A stretch of 64,000 nucleotides of DNA from Rhyacophila brunnea. Its lineage: Eukaryota; Arthropoda; Insecta; Trichoptera; Rhyacophilidae. Numbering within the stretch: the first letter of the stretch is position 1; each line of letters opens with the position of its first letter. The stretch covers positions 1 through 64,000 of the forward strand of contig JAGYXB010001403.1 in assembly GCA_022495005.1 (NCBI GenBank). The letters are read 5' to 3'. The translations under genes and the position numbers were made by a program. Under the pieces are notes generated by a model. It worked only from the letters and a program-made list of their open reading frames with translations, was not told the DNA's origin and did not search any database. Shown here piece by piece: positions 1-11,912 of the stretch.

Positions 1-2024
1 GCCATGCAAAACCATCTCGCGTGCCATAGGTTCGCCATCTCTGCCCTATAGTATATTCATATAACGTTTCCAAAATAAGCTTGTGTGTCAGTAAAAATAT
101 AGTAATCGTAGCTTGGTTACACGCGCTGTCTACGCACTTGTATAAATCTGATTATTATATTTAAATCTATGCAGTTCTATCATTTGCGTTGTAATCTAAA
201 ATGTAACATTAAATTTATATTAATTGTATTTTACATTAAACAAGAAAAACAAAATTATTTAACGTTTATTATATGTTTAACATATTTACATTAGGTTTCC
301 TTACAGTTTACATAATATAAAAATGTTTCGTGACTGTATTTATCCGGGAAATGCTAACTTATGCCCATATATGTACCTTCTATGTCATCTGTGGATGCTC
401 TGTACCTATATGTGGACCTCACACAACTAGTAGGCACCTATGTAATATTTTACCAAAACTTTTCTTTAGGGAAATTATTTCCAGGTAAAAACCCTAATAT
501 GACTGGACTAAAATGTCTTACGACCAAGAATTGACAGCTATTATTATAAGTGATTAATCTCTGTCTGTGTTAACTTGAACATTAAATATTTGACAGCATT
601 ATAATTATATTTGTGTACCTTTATACATGTACTGTTAGTAACTCTAAATAGGTACTCTGAATTAATTTGTGATAACTGAATGACGTATTTTTTAACTAGG
701 GATGTAACTTCGAAAGAAAATGTATCGATTAATGATATCGGTGCAGTATCGATAATGTTTCCAAGTATTGGTTAAAAAGCATTAACATTCCTAATTGTAA
801 ACCCATATTGATTACTTATCGGTCTATCATAATATTATTATGGCTGTCAGAAACCATAACATAAATAGATTATATCGACGGATAATTGGAAATACAGGCA
901 GAGTTGAAATATTGTCATTATTATTTATACCTATTTGGGTGGCTACGCTTGATCGAAGTTTCTATTTAGGTCGCCATAAATAGTCATTTTGATTTGAATA
1001 ATATGGAATCGACATAGACATCAGATTGACCCGACTATTATATTATTTACATGCTTAATAATATCTATAAGTCTTCGTGCCTTCGTAAAATTTATGAGTG
1101 TAGATTGGGAACTTACTAACTTACTAATCCGAATCAAAAAGTTTAATAAATTAAGCCTAAACATATAAATAATATTAAACTGAAAAAAGCGTATGTACGT
1201 TATTTTAGATTTAGTCAGTCAAATTGATTAGCTGTTACATGTGAAGATATCGTAAATATAAGCATTTGTTACGAATGGGTACTATTATTTTATTAATTAC
1301 ATGCATGATCATTTCGAACATCATACGAGATCGATTTTTATTGAATCAAATGATGTACCTACAGTATAATGCAAATTAATGTAGTTTTTACCATTATACT
1401 ATAATGCAAGGACCTAGAAAATGGGGAGCTAGGACAAGCCTTCAACCAGTTGCGAATTGACTCTGGCTGATGATGGCTATACTGATATACTTAAAGGTCT
1501 GCCCGCTTCAATTATTTATTGCACATAATTGTGCACTTAACTAATAATCAACAAGATTAGATGCATAGTTATTTATTTAAAAAGACGATTACAGCATAGG
1601 TAGTAAATAAATTAGGAATATAAATTAACAATTAATGCTGCCAACACACCATGCCGGCTTATCAAAAGGACAGAGTCCGACTGACACATTATCGTGGCTC
1701 TCAGGTAAACGACAAGTGACGAAAATGTGTTATCATCGTCCCCTCCCGCTCATGGCCGTTTTGTCTTTTACTTGAAGCCGTCGCTGGCTGGAGTTTCGTG
1801 TGATCTTCTCAGTATTTTAATACACCTACATTTAACTGAGCAGGCAGTTGGTTATATTTTACAATTTGAAGGTTTACAGAAACTATAATGAAATCTTAAT
1901 ATTATTATCATTACGAAATTTAAACTAATTCTAAGTATACAACAATTTGTTACGGTCTAATCTCTGAAAGGGGTCATTTTTATTATACGGCAAAACATAC
2001 AGTGCTTAGGTGAACAATGACAAC
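1..2024. other. unique AT-rich non-coding DNA
   Basis: No gene is visible here on either strand. Frames are short and AT-rich, with no recognisable domain. Apart from the small hAT-like relic at 697-793 the sequence looks unique within the window. A slightly GC-richer patch near 1,640-1,820 has no coding signal. If the window is intronic, as the splice-like sites at 2,175 and 34,002 suggest, this is intron. Confidence 0.6.
697..793. mobile_element. small hAT-like MITE relic (TAGGG ends)
   Basis: It starts TAGGGATGTAACTTCGAAAG and ends with an imperfect inverse, AACATTCCTA. The inside carries repeated TATCGAT-type words. Similar TIR-like starts (TAGG.ACGTCATATCGAAAG) occur near 47,909 on the minus strand and near 60,994 on the plus strand, which supports a dispersed family. 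I see no clear 8-bp target duplication, so the exact ends are uncertain. Confidence 0.4.
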
Positions 2025-2089
2025 ATTTTCGTTTAGTACCTATATGACATCATATAAATGTCATCTTATAGATACTAAACGAAGAAAAT
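2025..2089 (+). other. 65-nt imperfect hairpin
   Basis: The 5' arm 2025-2050 (CGTTTAGTA then TATATGACAT) pairs with the 3' arm 2058-2089 (ATGTCAT then TACTAAACG), leaving a 7-nt loop. The stem continues through ATTTTC with a 3-nt bulge. Size and shape fit a small pre-miRNA-like hairpin or a tiny palindromic element. It lies 85 bases upstream of the AG|GT junction at 2,175. No known microRNA is recognised. Confidence 0.4.
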
Positions 2090-2143
2090 TGCGGCATATT
2101 TCAATGCAATAAAATGTCAAATTTTCTGTGGCTGTAATCTCAA

Positions 2144-2240
2144 TACTAATGATTTTTTATCTCATTTTTTACAGGTAAGCAACCTTCAGCGGCTATTTTC
2201 AAAATCCTTGGCATACAAAATTGTTTTGGTGAGTTTCCAA
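2144..2240 (+). other. candidate recursive splice site 1 with 54-nt RS-exon
   Basis: A TACTAAT branch-point-like motif at 2144-2150 is followed by a T-rich tract and ACAG ending at 2174. It is joined directly to the donor GTAAGC at 2175. A second donor, GTGAGT, begins at 2229, so a 54-nt exon (2175-2228) is defined. That exon is open in one frame for 18 codons (VSNLQRLFSKSLAYKIVL) and in another frame too, so coding is not proven. The same arrangement, with similar flanks, recurs at 34,002. Known insect ratchet points have a pyrimidine tract plus CAG|GTAAG. The alternative is an ordinary 54-nt cassette exon. Confidence 0.6.
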
Positions 2241-3078
2241 TAAATATATTTTGAAAATTATGTTGATGTCTTCCTAAATGGATTTCTTTTATATCATATA
2301 AAGTTAAACGTGAACCATAATAGTAAAAAAATAAGTCGTAATAGAAGATGCCAGAAAACTACCACCCCACTTCACATTTTTTTGAAAGATTGATATTTTT
2401 GTATGAATATTAAGTTTTATTCATTGATATACTTAATATATTTGTTTACCAACAGCAAACAAAATATCAAATATTTGCTTCGACATAATCTAAATATCGA
2501 AAGCGATAGTCGTCTGGTTTTTATACCCACTATATTGCAATATTTTTTTAATTCTATTACATATATTGATAACACGTCAATAAAACATTTATTTTAGGAC
2601 TATTTTTAATTGAGTACAGAATCACGCAAGCCTCTACTATTTTCGGCCCTCACACTCGATGGGGAATGTGCCGACGTCAATCTGCAGAAATTGTATTCAC
2701 GTGTTTAACTGCAATTGTACTAAAATTGAGTGATGGATGGCATACGGTTAAAACTGCTGTTTACACAATTTTATGGGAGAGCAAAAACAAAGTTTTAAAA
2801 TCAGTCTGACAAGTTAGTTTATACGATATTTTGAAGTATTGTATATCAAAATATGCAGAATTAGTGTCCCAACACAAACATTTAATCATTTTTTTCAATC
2901 AGATATATGTTTTAGCCATATCAACTTTTTTCACATGTGGTCTATATATTATTGTGATATCTTTTAACGTAACTTTGTGACCAATAAAGTTGCAACTCTA
3001 ATATTTAGCCACATCAAAGAATGTACAATAATTTGGAACATATTATGGAAGTAAACTTAAAAAGTGAAGAAACCTACA
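2241..3078. other. intron-like AT-rich DNA, no feature
   Basis: No gene or clear repeat is seen. The 64-codon frame at 2,403 is a low-complexity AT-rich frame without codon structure. Confidence 0.5.
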
Positions 3079-3489
3079 CTTATAACCATGCCCCCCACAA
3101 AGGGGGGGCTGACAGGGCTCTGGCCTGGGGGCCCGAGCTCAGGAAGGGCCCGGCGTGGGGAGTCGACCAGACAAGTGATATAAACACATATCACAAATTC
3201 TCTCTAATAGTAAAAAAAGTCGCCTGTGGCGCTATTTTTCTTCAATAATGTTATTATTTAAAATAATGTGGTTGTACGATACAAATTTTATTGCGTATCG
3301 ATACTCGCCAACTCCATAATTCAAATGGATGTACCTACTTATTAAAATATGCAAAAAAAACACTAAATAGGTATACACATTCATTTTACCGCGAACACAA
3401 TTTGGAAAATGCTATTGTATCACACTGCCTTTATCTTTAGCGATAGGTAGGGGGGGCCGCTACAGGGTGTGCTGGGCCATGCTTATAAC
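3079..3489. mobile_element. GC-ended hAT-type MITE, copy 1
   Basis: The element is 3087-3481. It starts CATGCCCCCCAC and ends GGCCATG, so the ends are inverse to each other. It is flanked by the perfect 8-bp duplication CTTATAAC (3079-3086 and 3482-3489), typical of hAT transposition. The ends are strikingly G/C-rich (3,090-3,170 and 3,450-3,480) and the middle is AT-rich. It is homologous to 37,013-37,398 in the opposite orientation. No transposase is present, so it is non-autonomous. Confidence 0.85.
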
Positions 3490-5512
3490 CATCTGTCATC
3501 TAATAAATCTCTATTACTTTTAATTTATTACTCAAAAATTAAGATTTAAGAAATTATAATATTATAATATTGGTTATTTGATGTCATTAGATATTGTCGC
3601 CGTCTAGAAATAAGGATGATTTTGTGAATATTGCATGGCTTTAATAACCAAAAATATTATGCATGGAATAAATTTATCAAAAAAGCATAAGAAAATTTTA
3701 CTAAATTACATGAATTTGAAGCGTTGTAGAATGACATCTTAACAAGGCCTGTTTTTTGTATAATTTAGTCATTTGAGGGTGAAATTTCAAGTTCAGTAAG
3801 GGCGCAACAAATATCCCCTCTGGCACACTATGACCCACAGGGGGCGCGTTGCAGACCTCTACCTTAGAGTTTACTCTTAATGCTTTTCTATTATAATCAC
3901 ACGATGTAACTAAACTTCAATATTCTTTAAAAAATTACGTTAAAATAAATTCACTACAATATTATTCGCAGGAGAGCAGGTATGGAGAAAAAAAAACCAT
4001 GAAAACACCAGCCTGCCTACTGAATTATTTATATTAATGAAGTGAGGATCATTCTGAAACGTGTCTAGTATATTATATTGGAATTACGTCGGGACGTGAG
4101 GTAAATCAATACCGTTGTTAACTGTCTTAAAATTCAGACAGAGTGCGTAACTAACTATGAGGGTATCGGAAAGTTTTGACCCGAGGGGTCGATTTTATGA
4201 CGTTTTAAAAAGTTTTCTCGTTGGGAAATATTCGGCCGGGGCCATTGTAATTTGTAATGACTGCGCAGTTTTCCCTTTCGTTTTTGGCATTCCGTCTCGC
4301 TGGCCGGATCGTGTTTCCCTTCAACGCCACGTGTACTGATTCGGGGTGACCAAATACTTCGCTACGGATAAAACTATTTTATATGACAGTAAACCATGAT
4401 AGGGTTGATCATGGGAAACACATTTTGTACACGGTCACGGGGTATTTAAAAATATATATAAACACTTATCAATAAACTACATAAAGAAACTTCATATAAC
4501 TTTGCAATACATAAAAAATAACATGTATTTTATTCCGTGTTGCAAAATAGAATCTATATTACCATGTTTGACCTGTCTGCGACTATTAACTGACTTTTGT
4601 TTCACTCTCACTCGTAACTTTATTGTAATATTATGTGAGCTAGTGATAAAGATCGTAAGATGGGAATTCCATTCATTATAACGATTCCTGGTACGTGGCA
4701 CATATCCAAACAAGTACGGGATATTTTTTTAAGTCAATCGCCGGGGTCGCAGTGAGGGAGGGTATGCTGAGTGCCTTCTACTTATATTTTGGACATATGT
4801 CTATTAGGGTATGCGTTACTGGTTCTCATTCCAGCACTTCTTCGGTGTACATATTTCATTACATCCGTACAATATGGCATGTTTATGCCTACTTCAAACA
4901 AACAATCAATCAATCCATTGCATAATTTGGAACAACCTCATAAACATAACAAATATAAGTAGATATTTTTTAGGATTGAATTGGACTTTAGCCCGCATAA
5001 TATGTAGATCGAAAATCCGGCGACCAGCTTTACCAATAAATTAAGCTACCGACTGTAGTGTCATTTCCCTATAACCACAGAACGGATTAATAAGATAGAA
5101 ATACGAAAGCCAGTCACCATAGACCAAAGCTTTAAAGCCAGCTTTGGTTAATGATGTTCAGGCAATAAAACGGAACAAACGACTTCAAATAATTATAATA
5201 TTGAATGCGCGTTTCGTTTACGTGAAAGTATAAACAGACTCATCTAATAACCGTATATCTACTTATTAAAATACTGCAGATTATCGAGCGATATCTCTTA
5301 GAGAGGGTCGATTTGGTGTATTCAAAAACTGCATTTAGCACGTGGAGACAATTTTATTATTTAAAGAAAGTAATTTATATTTCGGTATAATATAACATAC
5401 GGATATATATAATATTGCTATAGAATGGGCGATGATATTATTATATAGTTATAGATATTATTCGAATACACTTTGTTTAAACACGAGCTTACGTTATGGG
5501 TTGATAATAAAA
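3490..5512. other. non-coding stretch with one GC-richer island
   Basis: No supported gene. The 4,150-4,340 interval is GC-richer than its surroundings and open for 60 codons, but shows no domain and no repeat partner in the window. It is a candidate conserved intronic segment only. The rest is AT-rich and featureless. Confidence 0.4.
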
Positions 5513-5652
5513 GCGACTAACGCCTCTATAGATATGTTTTTTTAAATTATGTCCCGAAAGGGCGGGAATTTTGAATAAATAAAATAAAATTTGGTCTGTT
5601 TAGGACGTTTAGGTCAACCAATTATTTAGCTAGGCCAAAATATAACAATGGT
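5513..5652 (+). repeat. 140-bp interspersed repeat, copy 1
   Basis: It shares GCCTCTAT, ATTATGTCC, GGGCGGGAATTT, then TCTGTTTAGG and TCAACCAATTATTTA with the reverse complement of 45,177-45,308. The two copies are colinear with small gaps. No inverted ends or coding frame are seen, so the class is unknown. Confidence 0.6.
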
Positions 5653-6466
5653 AATATGACGTAACAATTGAAAATTACATATAATTTTAATGCATGTTTA
5701 TTTTCAATGTGGCAACTATCTTTTTTATTTGAATCAAGATGGTTACCCTAGTATCTAGATGTTTCATATAAATTAAACCCCAAAGGAGCGCTGAATACAA
5801 ATCGACTGAGTATCAAAATTTATAAATTTAAGTAAAAATAAAACAGCACTTTTTGATCGCGACAATTTTCGTTTTTTTTTCCATTCTTTCTTCCATTTTA
5901 ATCTCTGGCGCCCCACAGCGATCTTTGTTTTCTCGATTTAATCCGGGGGATGCCCGTTTGCGTGCTTATATATTTTTGTGTCGGGGAGGAATTTAATTTT
6001 GTGTTTCTGACGGGACTTTTTTTTCTTCGTATTATCCTCATTTTAATGAGAGCATTTTCCACGACCAGCCGAAATAAAATTCCGGCTTATTTTTATATGT
6101 AGGTATATAATATAATATATATTGAAAATTTATTGCGAATTTCTGAGAAACGGTACAGGATAATGTTGCTAATTCATTAAAAATACCTTCGCTCTTTCTT
6201 ATTCGGTTATATTTAATGTCTTTTCTCTCGTTTCAAATTTCCGTTCGTTTCTAATTTCCTGATTCCTTCTCGGAATAGTTTATTTGCCACGAAAAGAAAA
6301 TACGATATATATATATATATCTCATAAAGTATTATTATTCAACAATATAATCAATACACCTCACACAACCGTAAAATATCATTGATTACGCGAAATATTT
6401 TCAATAAATCGCAAATTACAATGTTCAATAATCGAACGTGACCATATTTTATGAACGCGATATTAT
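5653..6466. other. unique non-coding DNA with pyrimidine-rich island
   Basis: The 5,870-6,060 segment is T/C-rich and moderately GC-rich (for example TCTGGCGCCCCACAGCGATC) and has no partner in the window. No coding frame is supported. A short (AT)n run lies near 6,305. It is possibly conserved intronic DNA. Confidence 0.35.
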
Positions 6467-7585
6467 ATTGATATCAGTGGAGAAGGGTGGAGGTAGGCTG
6501 TTAAGATCCACCAAATGATGCACACTAAACTTTGTCAGTCATACATATTTGTTTTCATTGAAATAAGACTAGGTAGTCTAGGTACAATTTACAGATGGCG
6601 TTGGTTAGTTTTAAAAAAACAAATAAACCCTGCAAAAACCAAGCCATATATGAGTTGATGGATATCAAACGCCGTAAAGTCCACATATTGAAACAAATTA
6701 CTTTTGATATACGTTTAATAGAGTATGCAAATCTGCACATTATGGTATACTGCAAACCCCCAAAAGTCCACTGTTTACGTATGAAATCACGTTTCGAAAG
6801 ATCAATATTTTTTCAAACCACCTTAAGTCCACAAGCTAAAGGTGAACGATGGCACCTATCATTTTCCTTAATTTCTAAACAATTATAACATAAAATGGAT
6901 GTAGAAGTGGATTTTGTGGATCCAGACAAAGCCAAAAAGAGGTCGAGCACCGAAGCTAAGAAGAAAAATCCTTGTAGCCATCGTGGGTATTAGATTCAAT
7001 TATCTGACAATATCTCACATGTTACAACCATTTGTATTACAAGATATGATAAAACTGCATTTTTCTCAGTTTGACATTCAGTGGACTTTACGACGTTTGA
7101 TATATATGTGTCAACACATATATATAATAGATAATTGTCGAAAAATACTCATCTATCTATAACATATAAAACTATGCAATTAAATCATACATAGGTACTT
7201 ATTTGTGAATATTTTATAGATAGAATAATATTTTTTATCTAAGTACTATAGTATGGTTTAGGCAGGGATTAATGAATTTAAAAAAAAATGAACTGACAAT
7301 ATGTGTAATACGTATGTATTCTTAATCCAACGAAGACAAATACCTACTTAAGTCGGTATGAATGAAAGAGTGGGCACAATTTTGTCGTATCGTCCAAAAT
7401 ATACCAAAACTATTATGGTTTGGTTTAGTCAGGGCTTAATTGATTTTTAAAAACTAACCAATACCACCGGTAAAATGTAGTATTGGTTCAATAAAAACAA
7501 ATTTTTATGACTTATAAAGTTTAATGTTGACTATTTATGGCGGATCTTACCTAGCCTACCTCCACCCTTCGCTACTGATTGATAT
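6467..7585. mobile_element. hAT MITE family 1, copy A (with nested insert)
   Basis: The element is 6475-7577. Its start CAGTGGAGAAGGGTGGAGG and the inverse of its end CAGTAGCGAAGGGTGGAGG form long inverted repeats that continue through GTAGGCTG..AAGATCC. It is flanked by a perfect 8-bp duplication ATTGATAT (6467-6474 and 7578-7585). Other copies lie at 23,604, 45,628 and 53,312. Compared with these, copy A carries about 0.48 kb of extra sequence (6,647-7,124), described separately. There is no transposase. Confidence 0.85.
6647..7124. mobile_element. TA-flanked MITE nested in hAT copy A
   Basis: The segment is missing from the other family-1 copies. Its ends are inverted repeats: ATATCAAACGCCGTAAAGTC near 6,662 pairs with GACTTTACGACGTTTGATAT near 7,084, and outside them TGAGTTGA pairs with TCAACACA. 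The boundaries fall in TATA, so a TA target (Tc1/mariner-like) is likely. The inside holds a short Lys-rich frame from 6,895 (begins MDVEVDFVDPDKAKKRSS) that stops after 32 codons. It might be a captured host fragment, but I cannot identify it. Confidence 0.6.
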
Positions 7586-9487
7586 ATTATAACAATAATT
7601 ATTAATTACATATCTCGATATTGAATGTGTTGTGTTGTTAACTTAAAATTTATTTAGATAACTACCTTGTATATCTAGAATTGACAATATAAAAATAACG
7701 ACATAATAATTATGTTATTGACTTATTAACTTATTAACTAGTTGGAATAGAGAATGATGATATTGGTTTATATTTTTTTCTAATATGTATCGTTACATTC
7801 CCAAATGGTCCCCATTTGGGGATGTCTCTGTGAATCTGGGGAAGCCCAAGTCGGTACCAAACCGACAAATAGTAAGGGTTGATTACGAAAATAAATAATA
7901 ATAAAGCCGGAAATACTGTAAATTGCAGCCGTTTAAAAATATCTGCAGACGGCCAGACAGTAAACATTGTTAACTCGCGCTACGCATAAAATAAATTATA
8001 AAAAAATATAACCATTAGTAGATATTAACGTAAATAAGCCTCGCCGGTTCCACCACAATTACGTTGTGTTATTTGTCCACCTCCAAGTCCTGAATCCAGA
8101 CGAAAAACCATACAAAAATAAAAGTGACAACATCTTTCCACTTTCGAAAATGGAGGGAAATGACAGTACCTACTAGGTACTTACATTCATTTGTTTTTTA
8201 ATACAGTTTTAATATTATTATATCCTTTTTTTTTTTTTTCATGTCATGTTGTGAACGTCTTGAATTTGTGATTTGTAAAGTTGAAAATACGTAAATCTTA
8301 ATTTGATGATAACAATGGTGTTATCGCCATTATGTCAAATTCAGTAACGTAGTCGAATCAAACATATTTTTATTATTGTATCATGGCTCACTGTTCTTTT
8401 TTCGAATCTTGGCGGGATAATCATTTCCTTAACGCGTCACGCGTCGCAAAGTGGGAAATGAGACGAACGCGGACTGAAATGTGTTCTGCGGTGTGCATTC
8501 TCTTGGCCCGCATTCGCCGCAAACTTTGTTTACCCGCCCATATGTAGCTCTCTTAACCCTCTCTTTGGGATAATCCGCCAGTTTCCAGCGTTATTAATTG
8601 CATCTCTTGGGGTTTCCAGCTCGCATACAACAATAATAAGTACCTACTCCCTACTCTCATATAATGTATGACTTGTTTCATTGTATAAAGGCGCGGAATG
8701 ATATACTTAATATGGTAAATAAAAAGAAACAGTGGGTCTACAGCCCTCCAAGGGAAAGCTTTCTCTAATTAGATGGTTTTTATAACGCGAGACTTAATTA
8801 TTACGCACATGTTTCGTATTAGATTAATAAGGAAAGAGCTTATCAATATTATAATAGACTTACTCTACTTCGTATACGATTTATTTGTTTGGCTTTTTCA
8901 ATTGCTTATAATTTATAATTTTGTTCATGTTCAGTAACGAAACTTGGAAAAAATGTTGATTTTATCTACCAATGAAAAATATAAGAATTTTAAAGTTATC
9001 AGTTATACTGTAGTTATTCATCATTTCCGTCGGGACCACCATTTGTAGTTGTTTTGTATTTTAATGTAGTATGATGTCCAACTACTAAGCTTAATTTTAT
9101 ATGGATAAATATTTAATTAATAAATTAATATAGAACTGTTTTTTTATGTTTTATTGTATGCACTAGTACACTGTATTATATTTTGAGGATGTATATATAA
9201 AGATAATATTATTTTAGTAATCTATGTGTATATGTATTCAATAGTTTTACGTCATTCTCGGACAAACATAGTACCTATGCGAGAAACGATGATTTAATTG
9301 AGAGATTATTTATGAAAGGTTTTATATCGACTACTCATAATCAAATATAACTAAATGTTTTGTGACAAGTAGCTATTTCATTATCGACTACGATCGTTAA
9401 TTCTATTTTATGTCGATAGATAATACGTTACGCATAAGTTATTCAAAACCATGTTATTTAAGGATTTTTTAAAACTCTATACGCATC
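7586..9487. other. non-coding stretch with GC-richer island near 8.4 kb
   Basis: No gene is supported. The interval 8,385-8,620 is clearly GC-richer (ACGCGTCACGCGTCGC and similar) and appears single-copy in the window; it could be conserved regulatory DNA. The remainder is AT-rich with poly-T near 8,228 and no repeat partner. Confidence 0.4.
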
Positions 9488-9900
9488 TCTCGCATGAACG
9501 GTTACATGTAAGTTGTACGTATTCAGTTCATCTTGGGACACTTATTCGTGCGTCGCAGTATGTGAAACATGAGTTCGTATAACATTTTATCAAATGACGA
9601 GTTCTTCGTTGAACATTTCACCGTGGAATACATTTGTACGTATCTAACAAAATGCGGCGATAGTTTGCTAATAGTACTGTTCCAATTAGATTAACCCTAA
9701 CCTAACCTGACCTAATAAAGACATCTTATAAAATTCGCCACATGTTGTAGCATACGTACAAATATACTGCACGGTGAAATGTTCAACGAAGAACTCGTCA
9801 TTTGATTAAATGTTATACGAACTCATGTTTCACGTACTGCGGCGCACGAATAAGTGTGGTGAAATGTTTACGTACAAATTTCCGGATACGCGCATGAACA
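9488..9900. mobile_element. foldback element with TTAGG-type core
   Basis: The left arm (about 9,488-9,661) and right arm (about 9,734-9,898) are inverse copies; for example ACGAGTTCTTCGTTGAAC at 9,597 matches GTTCAACGAAGAACTCGT at 9,781. The 72-base loop contains CCCTAACCTAACCTGACCTAA, i.e. degenerate CCTAA units. A related element with the same outer words (TTGTACGTA, ACATTTCACC) lies at 30,985-31,412. Frames across it are products of the palindrome, not genes. Confidence 0.75.
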
Positions 9901-10055
9901 CGACAAAAGAAGAAATACACGATCCAATCAACCCGATTCAGCGTGTTATCGGCGATGCGGGAAAACACGCTACCCGACGCATCGTGAGTACCTTCATAGT
10001 AATACGAATTAATGCTATTCAAATATATTATTATACTCACGTATGAGTATTATAT

Positions 10056-10332
10056 TTGATAATATCGTCACTGTTCTGGCAGAAGACACTAATTCGAAAA
10101 AATGACATATTGAGTTAGTTATACCAAAATGTTCCTTATTTCAAACTTTACCGTCTGGAAACCTTCCTAATAAATAAACAGTCTTTATTTTAAAGTCGTC
10201 CTTTTTACGATTACTTAATAAACTCACATGATAGACCATTTCAAACATTTTAACAACTTCAAAGTCAAATTACTCAAAACTAGTATTCTACAGTTAGTGT
10301 GTTCTGCCAGAACAGAGACGATATATTATTGT
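10056..10332. mobile_element. 275-bp inverted-repeat MITE
   Basis: CACTGTTCTGGCAGAAGACA at 10,069 is inverse to GTGTTCTGCCAGAACAGAGA near 10,299. The inverted repeats extend outward through ATATCGTC / GACGATAT. The inside is AT-rich and non-coding. The target duplication is obscured by the AT-rich palindromic flanks. Confidence 0.6.
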
Positions 10333-11290
10333 CATGTATCTTCTAAATAATGTATCAAACTTGATTGATCTAGTAGAACATTGCACCTGAAAATCGTATT
10401 TTTTTATTGATTTATTTCATGAACCCAATATTTCTAGATTATTTTTTCTTATTTACTTTTATACAATCCTCTGCTGATGTTTCGTGTGATGTGGATGGTT
10501 TGCATAGGGTATTGGCACGTCGCGTGACGTGGCGTATTCCCAATACCTATGTTCCCACAATCACATTTATAATACTCGTGTATGGTGTCCATCACCAAGG
10601 AAAAAAATGTAGCTTCAAAACTTTTGTATTTAAACCTATTCATAAGGGAAGAATGGAAGAATCACGCTAATCACCCATGCCATGCTAAAAAATAATGTAT
10701 AAATGGACACTGCCTTACAAATTAATTCTCAAAACTAATGTGCATAATATATTTATAGAATTAATGCGAATTTTCATTATGCACTCTTATTTCAATGCAG
10801 GCATTGGTTGATGTTTATACACTATTTCATACAATATTCTAACAACAATGTGGCCACTTTCCAAAAAAACGTATATACATCCGACAAAATTTTATAAAAA
10901 ACACTCACCCGGAAGGCGAAATATTCGAGTTCAAGACTCATTCGGTTCTATAATTCTACAAGTATATGTATGTTTTTGAAGTAATTCATTATTTATGTGC
11001 TTTTATAATAAAGAATCCAACATACTAAAATCTTGTGTGTAGTCAGTATTGAATAAAAAACAAATAAGTAAGTACACTAAAAACGTTAGGAATCGCCATA
11101 AAGTATTATAATACAAAAAATACTGTTAGTTATAGTCCAACGTCTTTGCGCATGGCTTACTTTATAGGTTGAATAATTTTCCAGTATATCAGGATAATCG
11201 TAAAATTTTACTGATACACGCGACGAAAAAGGATAGTATTCATTATTCCCGAAGGAGCTACTTTCGCCTTGCATAAAACCGAGTAGCTGT
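10333..11290. other. non-coding DNA with a CG-rich 49-nt hairpin
   Basis: No gene is supported. At 10,503-10,551 CATAGGGTATTGG pairs with CCAATACCTATG around the near-perfect inner palindrome CACGTCGCGTGACGTG. The rest is AT-rich and without partners in the window. Confidence 0.4.
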
Positions 11291-11912
11291 GTGTTGAAAG
11301 CACGCAAGCGAATTTCTATTTACTTTGTGTCAATTTTGAAGAAAGTCGCAAGTTCGCAAAGTGTTCCCTACCATAGGATAGCGCTATTTTGGTGCCACAT
11401 AATATCACATAATAGGACGATTACATTCTTCTGGATTCCTTCACTTATCGGAATTCAGGAAAATGAAGAAGTAGATAGGTTAGCGAAAACAGCAACTGTT
11501 GAGAGGAGAATAGATAAACGCTTCGCATACCTTTTAAAATTATTTATGAAAACCGTTATAACTAAAACGAAATATACGTTAAAAGAACTTATAACAAAAT
11601 ATATATTTTTAATCGTATAACAGTAGTAAAACTAAACTCTGCTACGCCAATAAAATGGTTAATCTCTGCAGAGCTGATCTCTGCAATCTTATAGCAACCC
11701 TAGCTCACTTAAGTACCTATAATAAATGATCCTAAATGTCAATGTAGAAACGACAACGAAGATATAAATCATTTTGTTAAAGTTTATGATGGTCAAAAAC
11801 CAGGGAACACAACATTAATGGGAGCTGGATTACCCTCCTACGCGTGGTAGATATAACAAACAAAATATCGCGAGTGTGGAAACAATGCCATAAATTACTT
11901 AAACACGTGTTA
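11291..11912 (+). pseudogene. decayed non-LTR element: RNase H end and Cys/His tail
   Basis: The frame 11,291-11,620 contains FFWIPSLIGIQENEEVDRLA, matching the terminal RNase H block of I/R1/Jockey-type LINE ORF2 proteins (consensus W.PSH.GI.GNE..D.LAK), with the key His replaced by Leu. Downstream, 11,730-11,790 reads NDPKCQCRNDNEDINHFV, the start of the usual C-terminal Cys/His motif. Stops separate these parts and reverse transcriptase is missing, so this is a 5'-truncated dead copy. The frame's first 45 or so residues look like chance sequence. Confidence 0.7.

Noticed and set aside
481..492. AG|GTAAAA junction as a recursive splice site
   Set aside because: Short pyrimidine tract, poor donor and no downstream RS-exon donor in similar context.
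3021..3248. 75-codon frame with Gly/Pro-rich centre
   Set aside because: It is the GC-rich end of a hAT element read through; not conserved in the second copy.
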